Source: an uncultured Clostridia bacterium (lineage in GTDB: Bacteria; Bacillota; Clostridia; Oscillospirales; Acutalibacteraceae). Taken from it: a stretch of 64,000 nt of DNA. The notes under the pieces were generated by a model. It was given only the letters and a program-made list of their open reading frames with translations, searched no databases and was not told the DNA's origin. The stretch is taken from assembly GCA_944412495.1 (NCBI GenBank), contig CALYBL010000029.1, positions 62,001-126,000 of the forward strand, given 5' to 3'. Shown here piece by piece: positions 33,678 through 42,787 of the stretch. The position numbers and the translations under genes are program-made. Positions within the stretch are counted from its first letter, which is position 1; each line of letters opens with the position of its first letter.

Positions 33678-34412
33678 CTAAAAATATATTCTTTTACCAA
33701 ACAGCGCAGAGCCTATGCGCACCATGTTTGAGCCTTCCATAATCGCCTCGGCATAATCGTCGGACATGCCGACGGACATTGTATCAATATTACTATTATC
33801 CAATTTTTGAGCCTGCATGTCAACAAATAGTTTGTTTATTTTTCTAAAATATTCGCGGTTGCTCTCCCCGCCGTCCTCACTTACAGGCGGTATAGCCATT
33901 ATCCCTCTCAGCCTTATGCCGGCAATTTCGCTTATTTCATGGGCTTTTTCCGGTATCTCCTCCGGCATAAAGCCGGCCTTCGATTCCTCTTTGCCAATAT
34001 TTACCTCCAGCAGTATATCGGTGCACAGCCCGCTCTTAACGCTCAGCCGCCCTATCTCCTGCGCAAGCCTTACGGAATCAACCGACTGTATCATGGCCGC
34101 GTTTCCGATAAGATACTTCACCTTGTTTGTCTGAAGCCGTCCGATAAAATGAAACTCGCACGAAAGCAGCTCTTCCTTTTTCGAAAGATATTCCTGAACA
34201 CGGTTCTCGCCTATGAGCTTTATGCCGCTCCCTATCGCGTGGTTTATCACTGCGACGTCGACTGTCTTGGTCGCCGCCAAAAGCCTTATGTCACCGGCGC
34301 TGCGGCCGGATTTAACCGCCGCCTCGCTTATATTATACAACACTCTTTTGTAATTTTCATCAAAATCTCTCTTTTTTGCCTCAATTTCTTCAGGCGACAA
34401 TTTTCCCGTCAT
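33678..34412 (-). CDS. yggS: YggS family PLP-binding protein
   Basis: A 244-residue fold-type III PLP protein (PLPHP), which buffers pyridoxal phosphate rather than catalysing a fixed reaction. The PLP Lys is Lys49 in LLAATKTV. IGENRVQEYLSK, FHFIGRLQTNKV and LSVGMSDDYAEAI are the usual conserved segments. It overlaps the preceding adaptor gene by 23 bases and is followed by sepF 12 bases on, the classical ylmE-sepF order. Confidence 0.95.
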   Translation of the reverse strand: MTGKLSPEEIEAKKRDFDENYKRVLYNISEAAVKSGRSAGDIRLLAATKTVDVAVINHAIGSGIKLIGENRVQEYLSKKEELLSCEFHFIGRLQTNKVKYLIGNAAMIQSVDSVRLAQEIGRLSVKSGLCTDILLEVNIGKEESKAGFMPEEIPEKAHEISEIAGIRLRGIMAIPPVSEDGGESNREYFRKINKLFVDMQAQKLDNSNIDTMSVGMSDDYAEAIMEGSNMVRIGSALFGKRIYF

Positions 34413-35589
34413 AAAGATTTCTTCCCCCTATTACTATTTCGTCATACAGCACAAGCCCGTCCTTGCTCTCCGATTCACTGCAGAGCATAAAGCCGTCGCC
34501 GGTGTATATAACCTCTATCGGCTTGAATTTTATCATGTAGCCGTTGTCTACATAAACTCCCCTTACATCATCTACGATGCGCACTGCATCGGTGCTGACC
34601 ACAAGCCCGCTGTACTCCTTAAGCACTATCTCTATCTCACAGCTGCGCAGCTGAGCAAGCGCGCTGTTCATGTAGCTGCAGGAGAAAACCACAACAGTTG
34701 TGCTGTCAAAGCGATTCATGTATTTCACAGTCGCCGGTACCTGTCCGACCGAGTCAATATTAAAATCTATCGAATAGGTTTGTCCAACCGACAGCGACAT
34801 GGCGGTGGTGTTGTCAATCTCCGCCGCTATATACCAGTCATAGTCACTCACAATCTTGCCTATCGCATTGCCCGTGTCCGACTGCGTGACTGAGCTTAGC
34901 ATCTCCGGTGTCAGATTTTCAAGCTCGCTTACCGATATCGCGTTTTCATAGCCATCTACACTCTTTATAAAATATCCGGAGCTGGCCGAGCGTATGCTGC
35001 CCAGCGGCGACTGCACTCTGCCGGAGACGGCGTCAAGCTGCGTCTGAAGCTCGGCTATCAGTGTGCCGTACCCCTCCAAATCTCCCGTTATTATCTGACG
35101 GCGGTTTATAAGGTCGAGATATTCCTCCGATATGTCATAAACACTATCCATGTCACCGTCATCAAAGGAGCTCAGCATTTCAAGCAGGTCACTGCGCGCC
35201 TGGCTGCTTATTGTCTCAATATTTACGCTGCCGCCCTTTGCCTGCTGCTCAGACTCCTGCATGCGGCTTATGCGCTCTGTCAGCTCTTCATACTCCTCCT
35301 TGGCATAAACCGCATCTTCACTTGAATAAACCTCCGCCACGACGCCGTTTTTTGCTACACGCCCGCCGTCGTTCAAGACATATCTCAGCACGCCGCCGCT
35401 GCTGTCCGACAGCACGCTTTCCTCTCTTATGATAAAGCCATTGCAGGTTATGCTGTCATAGGCCGAGTGCATTACCGCCATTTCCGTCTTATACTCCGTC
35501 AGGGCGTTGACTATCTGGACGGATATATACACAACAAGCAAAACGGCCGCCAGTGCGACGCCTATCGTTTTGAATATGTTTTTCCTCAA
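34390..35589 (-). CDS. HlyD-like membrane adaptor protein
   Basis: A 399-residue protein with one N-terminal membrane helix (about 7-29), a lipoyl/barrel half near 45-85 (GVLRYVLNDGGRVAKNGVVAEV), a coiled coil (95-180) and a C-terminal barrel. This layout matches HlyD/YknX-type adaptors. No transporter is encoded beside it, so it may serve an envelope role tied to division; clostridial genomes often keep such a gene upstream of yggS-sepF. TTG at 35589 is the likely start. Confidence 0.8.
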   Translation of the reverse strand: MRKNIFKTIGVALAAVLLVVYISVQIVNALTEYKTEMAVMHSAYDSITCNGFIIREESVLSDSSGGVLRYVLNDGGRVAKNGVVAEVYSSEDAVYAKEEYEELTERISRMQESEQQAKGGSVNIETISSQARSDLLEMLSSFDDGDMDSVYDISEEYLDLINRRQIITGDLEGYGTLIAELQTQLDAVSGRVQSPLGSIRSASSGYFIKSVDGYENAISVSELENLTPEMLSSVTQSDTGNAIGKIVSDYDWYIAAEIDNTTAMSLSVGQTYSIDFNIDSVGQVPATVKYMNRFDSTTVVVFSCSYMNSALAQLRSCEIEIVLKEYSGLVVSTDAVRIVDDVRGVYVDNGYMIKFKPIEVIYTGDGFMLCSESESKDGLVLYDEIVIGGRNLYDGKIVA

Positions 35590-35934
35590 TCATACCACGT
35601 CCTGAAAAATCATTTAATCGCCCGATATCGTTGGAACAAACCGCAGCTCTGCCGTTCCTTATGCGCCTCATAAGCTGAAATGGCAAAATAATCATCAGTG
35701 CACAGGCGCGTAAGCATCCCGTCAAAGCCGGTGGATAATCCAAAACCAAACAAAGCAGCAAAAGGTACAACCCGCATCGCTCACATGCCTGCCGCTCCCG
35801 TTAAGTGCAATCATAGCACAAATTATTGAATTATGTGTTAACGGAATAAAGCAGGCGTACAATATCTTGTAATTATTATAGCATATATATGCAAATAAAA
35901 AAACGGTATTTTTATTTCAGGACATGTTTATATC
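35590..35934. other. Intergenic region, no gene seen
   Basis: 345 bases between the adaptor gene and miaA. A TATAAT is present on the minus strand near 35874 without a clear -35 partner. No terminator for miaA was identified. Confidence 0.45.
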
Positions 35935-36879
35935 CTAACCTAAAAATTCCGTCTCTTCGATAAGCCGCCGCGCCTCATCAAAAATCTCGCCGGCCGTTTT
36001 ATCCTGTACGTCTATCCAGTGCGTGGATTTGTTCCGCCTAAACCACGTCAGCTGCCGCTTAGCATACCGTCTGGTGTCCTGCTTTATCCTCCCGACACAT
36101 TCGTCAAGCCCAGCCTCTCCCGCTATAAACGGCATCAGCTCCTTATAGCCTATGGCGTTCATCGCCGTTTTTGAAATGCCCTTTTTCAGAAAATACTCCG
36201 CCTCATCCGCAAGCCCTGCTTCTGCCATGGCGTCGACGCGGGAATTTATCCTGTCATAAAGCCGCTGCCTGTCGTGAAAATACAATCCGATATAAAACGC
36301 GCGGTACGCAGAAGGCGACAGCTTCGATTCCTCCGCGCGCACGGCCGCCGTTTTACCGCTGAGCAGATATGCCTCTATTGCGCGTATAAGCCGCACGGCG
36401 TCGTTCGGATTTATCCTTTGGGCGGCATTGGCGTCATATTCGCACAGCATATCGTGCAGAAGGCCGCTGCCTTCTTTCTCCGCCTGCTCTCTCAGCCGGC
36501 GGCGAAGCTCATTATCCGGCGAGACCTCAGAAAAACGTATTCCGCTCAGCAGTGAATCAATATAAAGCCCTGTTCCGCCCGCAATTATTATATTTTTACC
36601 CCTGCGGCGGATATGGCCTATTACCCTCGACGCAAGCGAAACATACTCCGCCACCGAATACTCGCACTGCGGCGGCAGAAAGCTCAGCATATGGTGAGGT
36701 ATACCGAGCATCTCCTCAGGCGTCGGCTTTGCCGAGGCTATGTCCATCCCTTCGTATATCTGTATGGAATCGGCGGACACCACCTCGCCGCCGAAATGCT
36801 CGGCCAGCCTCGCCGCAAGCGCCGTTTTGCCGGACGCCGTAGGACCCGTAACCGCAACTACCGGTATCGTATTCTGCAA
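35935..36879 (-). CDS. miaA: tRNA dimethylallyltransferase
   Basis: A 314-residue enzyme placing dimethylallyl on A37 of tRNAs reading UNN codons. The P-loop is GPTASGKT (12-19), then VVSADSIQIYEGMDIASAKP, GGTGLYIDSLLSG and the tRNA-binding DAVRLIRAIEAYLLSG and RRYAKRQLTWFRRN. MiaB, acting next on the same base, is at 42.8 kb. TTG at 36879 has GAGGGG 7 bases upstream and starts the protein at MQNTIPVVAVTG; the frame to 36918 is leader. Confidence 0.95.
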   Translation of the reverse strand: MQNTIPVVAVTGPTASGKTALAARLAEHFGGEVVSADSIQIYEGMDIASAKPTPEEMLGIPHHMLSFLPPQCEYSVAEYVSLASRVIGHIRRRGKNIIIAGGTGLYIDSLLSGIRFSEVSPDNELRRRLREQAEKEGSGLLHDMLCEYDANAAQRINPNDAVRLIRAIEAYLLSGKTAAVRAEESKLSPSAYRAFYIGLYFHDRQRLYDRINSRVDAMAEAGLADEAEYFLKKGISKTAMNAIGYKELMPFIAGEAGLDECVGRIKQDTRRYAKRQLTWFRRNKSTHWIDVQDKTAGEIFDEARRLIEETEFLG

Positions 36880-36949
36880 AATAAAGCCCCTCTTTAATTT
36901 ATATTTAATCAAGAGCACCCGTTCACCGCCGGGCTGCGCAGGAATTGAA

Positions 36950-36968
36950 AAAGCCGTCAGCCGGCTTT
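36950..36968 (-). terminator. Terminator downstream of mutL, upstream of miaA
   Basis: AAAGCCG pairs with CGGCTTT around TCAGC. Five T overlap the 3' arm on the minus strand. It separates the mutSL operon from miaA. Confidence 0.7.
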
Positions 36969-37348
36969 ATAATAAGCGGGCATATGAGGGCTCTCACGCC
37001 TTCATCCGGCGGCCGCAAACAAGTTGAATCAAGCATCAGCGGCTCTTTATCGTTATAAGCGCTCCCTTTCGGAAAAAGCCTCTTTAGTCTGCCGCGGCAG
37101 AGCATTGGCCTTGTCCGCCTAAAGCGAAAAGCTCATTTGTCGGAGGATTCAGGGTATCATCTTTACAATGCTACTCGCTCCATTAAGCCGGATATTTGAT
37201 ATTTTTATAGCAGCCTTCCAATTCTCCGACCGCTGTCGTGTCTGTTACAGTTTTAAGACTGCCGGCACATATCCACAGTCTCCGCTAATATCCGGCATAT
37301 CCGTATTCGCACAAGTATACATATATGCCGGAGTACAGCCGATTTCAG
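36969..37348. other. Intergenic region between mutL and its terminator
   Basis: 380 bases with no acceptable ORF or RNA. mutL and miaA are often adjacent, so this is an unusually long gap. Confidence 0.45.
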
Positions 37349-39457
37349 CTAAACTATCCTTCTAAACTGCTTTTCGAGCTCTTTTCGCGTGAGTATAAAA
37401 GCCGTCGGCCTGCCGTGCGGGCAGAATCTGATACTCTTTTCAACCACAACCCTTTTAACAAGCTCCATAAGCTCGCGCTCGCTTGATTTATCGCCCGCCC
37501 TTATGGCAGCCTTGCAGGAAATTGTGTGATATATCCAGTCTATTTTCTCAGACGCCGCCATTGAGCCGTATTTAAACTTGCCGGCCATTTCTGTAACAAC
37601 GCCTTCAATATCCTTTTCATTCAAAAACGGCGGCACCGCCTTCACGGCAACGCTGCTCCGGCCGGCATCCTCTATCTCAAAGCCCGCCTTGCACACAGTG
37701 TCGAGATTTTGAAGCAGCGCGTCGTATTCGTCACTGCCCAAAGCTATGACCACAGGACTTAGCAGCAGCTGCGGCGCAGTGCTCATGCTGCTTTTGAGCC
37801 GCTCAAATATAATCCGCTCATGGGAGGCGTGCTTATCCACAAACACTATATTGTCGCCGTACTCCACTATGATGTATGTAGAAAACGCCTCTCCTAAAAA
37901 TTTAGGCTCGGCTGCTTTATCAGAGGTATAAAGAACGGGCTCCTCCGTCTGTGCAGCACAGGAACTTCTGCTGCCCTCAGTGCCGGGTTTAGAGTCCTGC
38001 AAAAAAAGCTCTCCGCCAAATTCATCCTCAGACGGCTCGGCCTCGTCAAGGTAATAGTCGGCGTCTTTTGTGCCGGATTGAGCATTCGCTTCCTTATCGT
38101 CCCCCTTAGAAGGCTCGTCGTCTGCAAAAATATCAATGCTTTTGCCGCTGTGTGAGAAGGGCCGCCTGCTGCCTTTTCCCGCATAGGACATATTATAGCC
38201 AATGCGCGAAGCATTTGATACATCGCTTGATTCATTCTGTTTAAATACGCCTGCCTGAAAAATTTCCTCCCTATCGTCCGCAATAAATTCCACCATGCCG
38301 GAATTAAAAGTGTCGGCTGTTTCATCCGCGGGCGCCGGATATGTAAGACGTGAAGCGGCCGAAGCCGATGCGTCAGTACCGGACGAATCAGGCTCCCTTG
38401 CATCAGCCCGGCTCTGAGGCTCTCCGTAAAGCTTCATAACAGACGAGGTGTCGTTAAGCGACAGCGCAGTTTTGACGGCATTGTATACAGCACTGAATAT
38501 CGGACGGTCATCGGAAAACTTAACCTCCATTTTCGACGGATGTACATTTACATCCACAAGCTGCGGTGCAAGCTCCACATTAAGCACGGCGCCCGGGAAT
38601 TTTCCTACCATTATGCTGTTTTTATAGCCGTTTTCCAGCGCCGTCATAATGGTGCCGGATTTTATGTATCTGCCGTTTATGTAAAAATACTGCATGCCGC
38701 GGCTGCCCCGGGAGAATGTCGGCTTTGTGATAAAGCCCGTCACCTTAACGCCGCCGAGAGCATAGTCGACAGGAATAAGCGTCGCGGCAAACTCCCTGCC
38801 GAGCACGGCGTATACCGCAGATTTGAGGTCACCATCCCCCGGTGTATGAAGGATTTCCTTGCCGTCTCTTGTAAGCCTGAAGGATATTTCCGGATGAGAG
38901 AGTGCAATCTTTTCTACTGCTCCTGCAGCGGCGGACGCCTCAGATGAATCCTTTTTAAGAAATTTCATTCTCGCAGGAGTATTGAAAAAAAGGTCCTCCA
39001 CAATGATAGTAGTGCCGTCGGCGCAGCCTGCCTCCTCATATTCAAGCTCCTCGCCGCCCTCTATATGATAATGCGTGCCGAAGTCCTCGTCACGCGTCTT
39101 TGTGAAAAGATTGACTCTTGCCACCGCTGCAACGGATGCGAGCGCCTCGCCTCTGAAGCCGAGCGTGAGTATGCCGTAAAGGTCGTCTTCGGTCGCTATC
39201 TTGCTGGTGGCATGGCGCAGAAACGCCAGCGGAACATCCTCATGCTCTATCCCGCCGCCGTCGTCGGTTATCTGTATTAAAGATATTCCGCCGCCGCGCA
39301 GTATGACAGAGATATTTTTGGCACCTGCGTCAATGGCGTTCTCCACAAGCTCCTTCACCACCGACGCAGGCCGTTCGACCACCTCGCCGGCGGCGATAAG
39401 CTCGGCTAAGTGCTTATCAAGCACGTTTATCTTGCTTTTTCTGTTTTCGGCCGACAT
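37349..39457 (-). CDS. mutL: DNA mismatch repair protein MutL
   Basis: A 702-residue protein. The GHKL ATPase domain has ELVENAIDAGA (35-45), DDGGGI and GFRGEALASV. The linker (about 340-510) is long, acidic and low in complexity. The C-terminal endonuclease domain carries DKHASHERIIFE, the DQHA(x)2E(x)4E metal motif with Lys for Gln, plus SCKAAIRAGD and CPHGRPTA. It therefore nicks DNA, as expected in bacteria lacking MutH. AAGGAG lies 7 bases before the ATG. Confidence 0.96.
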   Translation of the reverse strand: MSAENRKSKINVLDKHLAELIAAGEVVERPASVVKELVENAIDAGAKNISVILRGGGISLIQITDDGGGIEHEDVPLAFLRHATSKIATEDDLYGILTLGFRGEALASVAAVARVNLFTKTRDEDFGTHYHIEGGEELEYEEAGCADGTTIIVEDLFFNTPARMKFLKKDSSEASAAAGAVEKIALSHPEISFRLTRDGKEILHTPGDGDLKSAVYAVLGREFAATLIPVDYALGGVKVTGFITKPTFSRGSRGMQYFYINGRYIKSGTIMTALENGYKNSIMVGKFPGAVLNVELAPQLVDVNVHPSKMEVKFSDDRPIFSAVYNAVKTALSLNDTSSVMKLYGEPQSRADAREPDSSGTDASASAASRLTYPAPADETADTFNSGMVEFIADDREEIFQAGVFKQNESSDVSNASRIGYNMSYAGKGSRRPFSHSGKSIDIFADDEPSKGDDKEANAQSGTKDADYYLDEAEPSEDEFGGELFLQDSKPGTEGSRSSCAAQTEEPVLYTSDKAAEPKFLGEAFSTYIIVEYGDNIVFVDKHASHERIIFERLKSSMSTAPQLLLSPVVIALGSDEYDALLQNLDTVCKAGFEIEDAGRSSVAVKAVPPFLNEKDIEGVVTEMAGKFKYGSMAASEKIDWIYHTISCKAAIRAGDKSSERELMELVKRVVVEKSIRFCPHGRPTAFILTRKELEKQFRRIV

Positions 39458-39700
39458 TATCTTTCTCCTTATCTGAGCTTACATCCATTATATTTTTATA
39501 ACTGCCCGCAGCAGAGCAGTATTCTTTTTCCTCGTGCGGCCCAAACCGGCCGCAGCGCTTTTTCACAACCAAAGCGCCAAAATATTTCCTTTGTCAAACG
39601 ACGAGTTAAGGCATTCATGCTTTACCTCAAGAAAAAAGCCTTCCGCCTTTAGCGCAATCAAAGCAACGCCTATCAGCAGATACCGCACAGATATCAGCCG

Positions 39701-42325
39701 CTACATGCCGAGCTTTTTGGCCTTGTTTACTATGTCGAACAGCTTTGTCATCGCCTCAATGGGCGTGAGTGTTTCAACGTCTATTTTACTTATCTCGCCG
39801 ACCAGATTTGAGGCGGCGATGTCGGCGAGCGTTTCGTCCCGCTCCTCTTTGTGCCGGTGCTGAGGCTGTGTCTTTATCTCACCCGACTCCAGACTGTGAA
39901 GCACCTGCTTGGCGCGGTTTATTACCGCGTCGGGGATGCCCGCCAGCTTTGCCACCTCTATGCCGTAGCTGTCGTCCGCTGCGCCTCTTACTATGCGGCG
40001 GAGAAAGGTGATATTGTCCCCTCTCTTTTTTACCGCTATATTATAGTTCTTAACGCCCTCAATGCAGTCCTCAAGCTCCGTCAGCTCATGATAGTGTGTG
40101 GCAAAAAGCGTTTTTGCGCCGAGCTTTTTCTTGTCCGCGGCAAACTCAAGCACCGCCCTCGCAATAGCCATGCCGTCGAAGGTGGACGTACCGCGCCCTA
40201 TCTCGTCCAAAATCAGCAGGCTATTTTTGGTGGCGTTGTTTATTATATCCGCCACCTCGTTCATCTCGACCATAAAGGTAGACTGACCCATCGACAAATC
40301 GTCAGACGCGCCGACGCGTGTGAAGATAGCGTCGACAAGCCCTATCTGCGCCGAGTCCGCCGGAACAAACGAGCCCATCTGCGCCATCAGCGTAATAAGC
40401 GCCACCTGACGCATGTATGTCGATTTTCCGGCCATATTAGGCCCCGTTATTATGGCACAGCGGTTGTCGTCGGCGTCAAGAACAGTATCGTTCGGCACAA
40501 ATGGCACGTCCAAAATGGCCTCGACCACCGGATGCCGGCCGTTTTTTATGTTTATGGCGCTTCCGCGCGTGAGCGTGGGACGTCTGTAGTTCCTGTCGGA
40601 TGCCACCTGCGCAAGCGAGAGCAGCACGTCTACATTCGACACGGCGGACGCCGTCTGCTTTATGCTGTCTATCGCCTCCGCCGTCTTTTTGCGCACCTCA
40701 TCATATAGGCGGTACTCAAGGTCGTAAAGATTTTCCTTCGCGTCCAGCACCTTGCTTTCAAAATCCTTAAGCTCTTCTGTTATATATCTTTCGCAGTTTG
40801 TCAGTGTCTGCTTTCTTATGTAATTGTCCGGTACGCTGCCCTTGTAGGAATTTGTGACCTCTATAAAATATCCGAACACATTGTTAAAGCCCACGCGCAG
40901 GTTCTTTATGCCGGTGCGCTCGCGCTCCTTTTGCTGCAGCTCCTCCAAAATAGACTTTGAATTTTTCATATAGGAGCGCAGAAGGTCGACTCTCTCGTTA
41001 TATCCTTCTCTTATTATGCCGCCCTCCTTTATCTGGGACGGCGGGTCATCGGCAATAGCCGCAAAGATAAGCTCGTATATGTCCGTGTGCGGACTTATCC
41101 TGTCGTTGAGCTGGCGAAGCAGCCCGGAATTAAACTTTGACAGTATCGACTTGACCGCAGGCATCTGGCTGAGGGTATACGCCAACGAATTTAGCTCCTT
41201 TGGGGTGGCGGTGCCGTATACTATACGCGTCATTGGCCTTTCCAGGTCGTTTATGCGCGAAAAAAGTCCGCAGAGCTCGGAGCGGTCAATGGAGTTCTGC
41301 ACCAATTCCTCCACCGCATCCTGACGCTTTACCAGCGCGTTGTAATCCAGCAGCGGCTGCTCCATCCACTGACGCATGAGACGGCGGCCCATTGCCGTCC
41401 TTGTTTTGTCTATAACCCACAGCAGCGAGCCTCTTTTATCCTTTGAGCGCATCGTCTCCGTCAGCTCGAGATTGGCGCGTGCCGCCATGTCCAGATTCAT
41501 GTACTGCTCAAAGCTGTAATAGTCCACCTCGTTTATGGAATCAAGACCCTTTTTCTGCGTATTGTAAAGATAATCCATAACCGCGCCGAGCGCCAGCACA
41601 GCCGAGGAATTCGGGGACAGCGCCTCGTCGATATCGCTTATTTTTTCCTTTTTAAAGTGCTTTAAAAGCATCGGCTCAAAACGGCCGTAATCATAACATT
41701 CATCACCCTTGTATTCCACTCGGCAGCCTATCTTGGCTTTTACAAACTGCATAAGCTCCGCGTCATTTGCGGCAGCACTGCACACTATAAGCTCGCTCGG
41801 CGTAAATCGGCTGAGCTCCGACATTATCTTCTGCGAAAGGAGCCTGCCGCCAAGCTCCGTCATATGTACGGCACCGGTGGAGGAGTCGGCAAAGCATATA
41901 CCGGCCGAGGAGTCCTTTATCACCACAGCGGCGAGATAGTTGTTGCGGCTCTCGTCGAGCATGCTGTCCTCCAGCACCGTGCCCGGAGATATTACGCGTA
42001 TGACCTCTCTGCGCACGATGTCCTTGCCGGGACGCGGCTCCTCCATCTGCTCACAGACGGCTACGCGGTAGCCGCGCGAGATAAGCCTCGCTATATATCC
42101 CTCACAGCTGTGATACGGCACGCCGCACATCGGCGGCTGCTCCTCACCCTCCTTGGCATTTCTCTTGTTACGGCTGGTCAGCGTAAGGCCTAATTCCTCA
42201 GATGCTATTTTTGCATCGTCCTCGAACATTTCGTAAAAGTCGCCCAGCCTGAAAAACAGAATACAGTCGTTATACTGATTTTTTATCTGCCAATACTGGT
42301 CCATCATTTTTGTAGATCCGGCCAC
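39701..42325 (-). CDS. mutS: DNA mismatch repair protein MutS
   Basis: An 874-residue full-length MutS. The N-terminal mismatch-binding domain has FFRLGDFYEMFEDDA, the Phe-x-Glu motif. Connector, lever and clamp follow, then an ABC ATPase with GPNMAGKSTYMRQV, LLILDEIGRGTSTFDG and ATHYHEL. GTG at 42325 is the start, with GGAGG 7 bases upstream. It is preceded by miaB and the YlbF-type gene and followed, after 243 bases, by mutL. Confidence 0.97.
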   Translation of the reverse strand: MAGSTKMMDQYWQIKNQYNDCILFFRLGDFYEMFEDDAKIASEELGLTLTSRNKRNAKEGEEQPPMCGVPYHSCEGYIARLISRGYRVAVCEQMEEPRPGKDIVRREVIRVISPGTVLEDSMLDESRNNYLAAVVIKDSSAGICFADSSTGAVHMTELGGRLLSQKIMSELSRFTPSELIVCSAAANDAELMQFVKAKIGCRVEYKGDECYDYGRFEPMLLKHFKKEKISDIDEALSPNSSAVLALGAVMDYLYNTQKKGLDSINEVDYYSFEQYMNLDMAARANLELTETMRSKDKRGSLLWVIDKTRTAMGRRLMRQWMEQPLLDYNALVKRQDAVEELVQNSIDRSELCGLFSRINDLERPMTRIVYGTATPKELNSLAYTLSQMPAVKSILSKFNSGLLRQLNDRISPHTDIYELIFAAIADDPPSQIKEGGIIREGYNERVDLLRSYMKNSKSILEELQQKERERTGIKNLRVGFNNVFGYFIEVTNSYKGSVPDNYIRKQTLTNCERYITEELKDFESKVLDAKENLYDLEYRLYDEVRKKTAEAIDSIKQTASAVSNVDVLLSLAQVASDRNYRRPTLTRGSAINIKNGRHPVVEAILDVPFVPNDTVLDADDNRCAIITGPNMAGKSTYMRQVALITLMAQMGSFVPADSAQIGLVDAIFTRVGASDDLSMGQSTFMVEMNEVADIINNATKNSLLILDEIGRGTSTFDGMAIARAVLEFAADKKKLGAKTLFATHYHELTELEDCIEGVKNYNIAVKKRGDNITFLRRIVRGAADDSYGIEVAKLAGIPDAVINRAKQVLHSLESGEIKTQPQHRHKEERDETLADIAASNLVGEISKIDVETLTPIEAMTKLFDIVNKAKKLGM

Positions 42326-42362
42326 AACATTTCCTCCGTTTACTCAAACTTTATGCTCACTG

Positions 42363-42770
42363 TCAGCAGCAGCCGCTGCACCCTTCACAGGAGCCGTTGC
42401 AGGAGGCCGATGCCGGAGAGCAGGTCTGAGGGTCGCCGCCGGCAAAGCACTGCGCTATTATCGAATTTATCGCGTTTTTAAGCTCGTCAAGCTCCTGCTT
42501 GGCTCTGTTGTATTCCTTCATGCCATCGGAATTTACTATCTGCGCGTATACCGCTTTAAGCTCGCCCTTAAGGCTGTCCGCCCGGACGGATATACCGCTT
42601 TGCGTCTCAAGCTCCGACTTGAGCTCGCCGCGTATCCTGTTAAACTTGGCTATAGCTTCCTGAAGCTCTGCATTTTCCTCGTTGGCAAGCTGTGCCTGCC
42701 TGAAATTTATATATCTTACATCCCTTTGTATCTCTTCGCCGAGATGTCTTGCGGCGTCAATTGCGTCCAT
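42363..42770 (-). CDS. YlbF/YmcA family regulator with Cys-rich tail
   Basis: A 135-residue helical protein of the YlbF/YmcA family (ARHLGEEIQRDVRYINFRQA, then VYAQIVNSDGMKEYNRAKQE). The last 28 residues hold seven Cys (108, 117, 124, 128, 131, 134, 135). In Bacillus ymcA follows miaB and its product joins the Fe-S-binding RicAFT complex that affects RNA processing; the same miaB-ymcA-mutS order here suggests an orthologous role. The Cys tail may bind a cluster or zinc (inferred). ATG at 42770 has GGGAGG 8 bases upstream. Confidence 0.85.
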   Translation of the reverse strand: MDAIDAARHLGEEIQRDVRYINFRQAQLANEENAELQEAIAKFNRIRGELKSELETQSGISVRADSLKGELKAVYAQIVNSDGMKEYNRAKQELDELKNAINSIIAQCFAGGDPQTCSPASASCNGSCEGCSGCC

Positions 42771-42787
42771 TTGCTTTCCTCCCGAAA

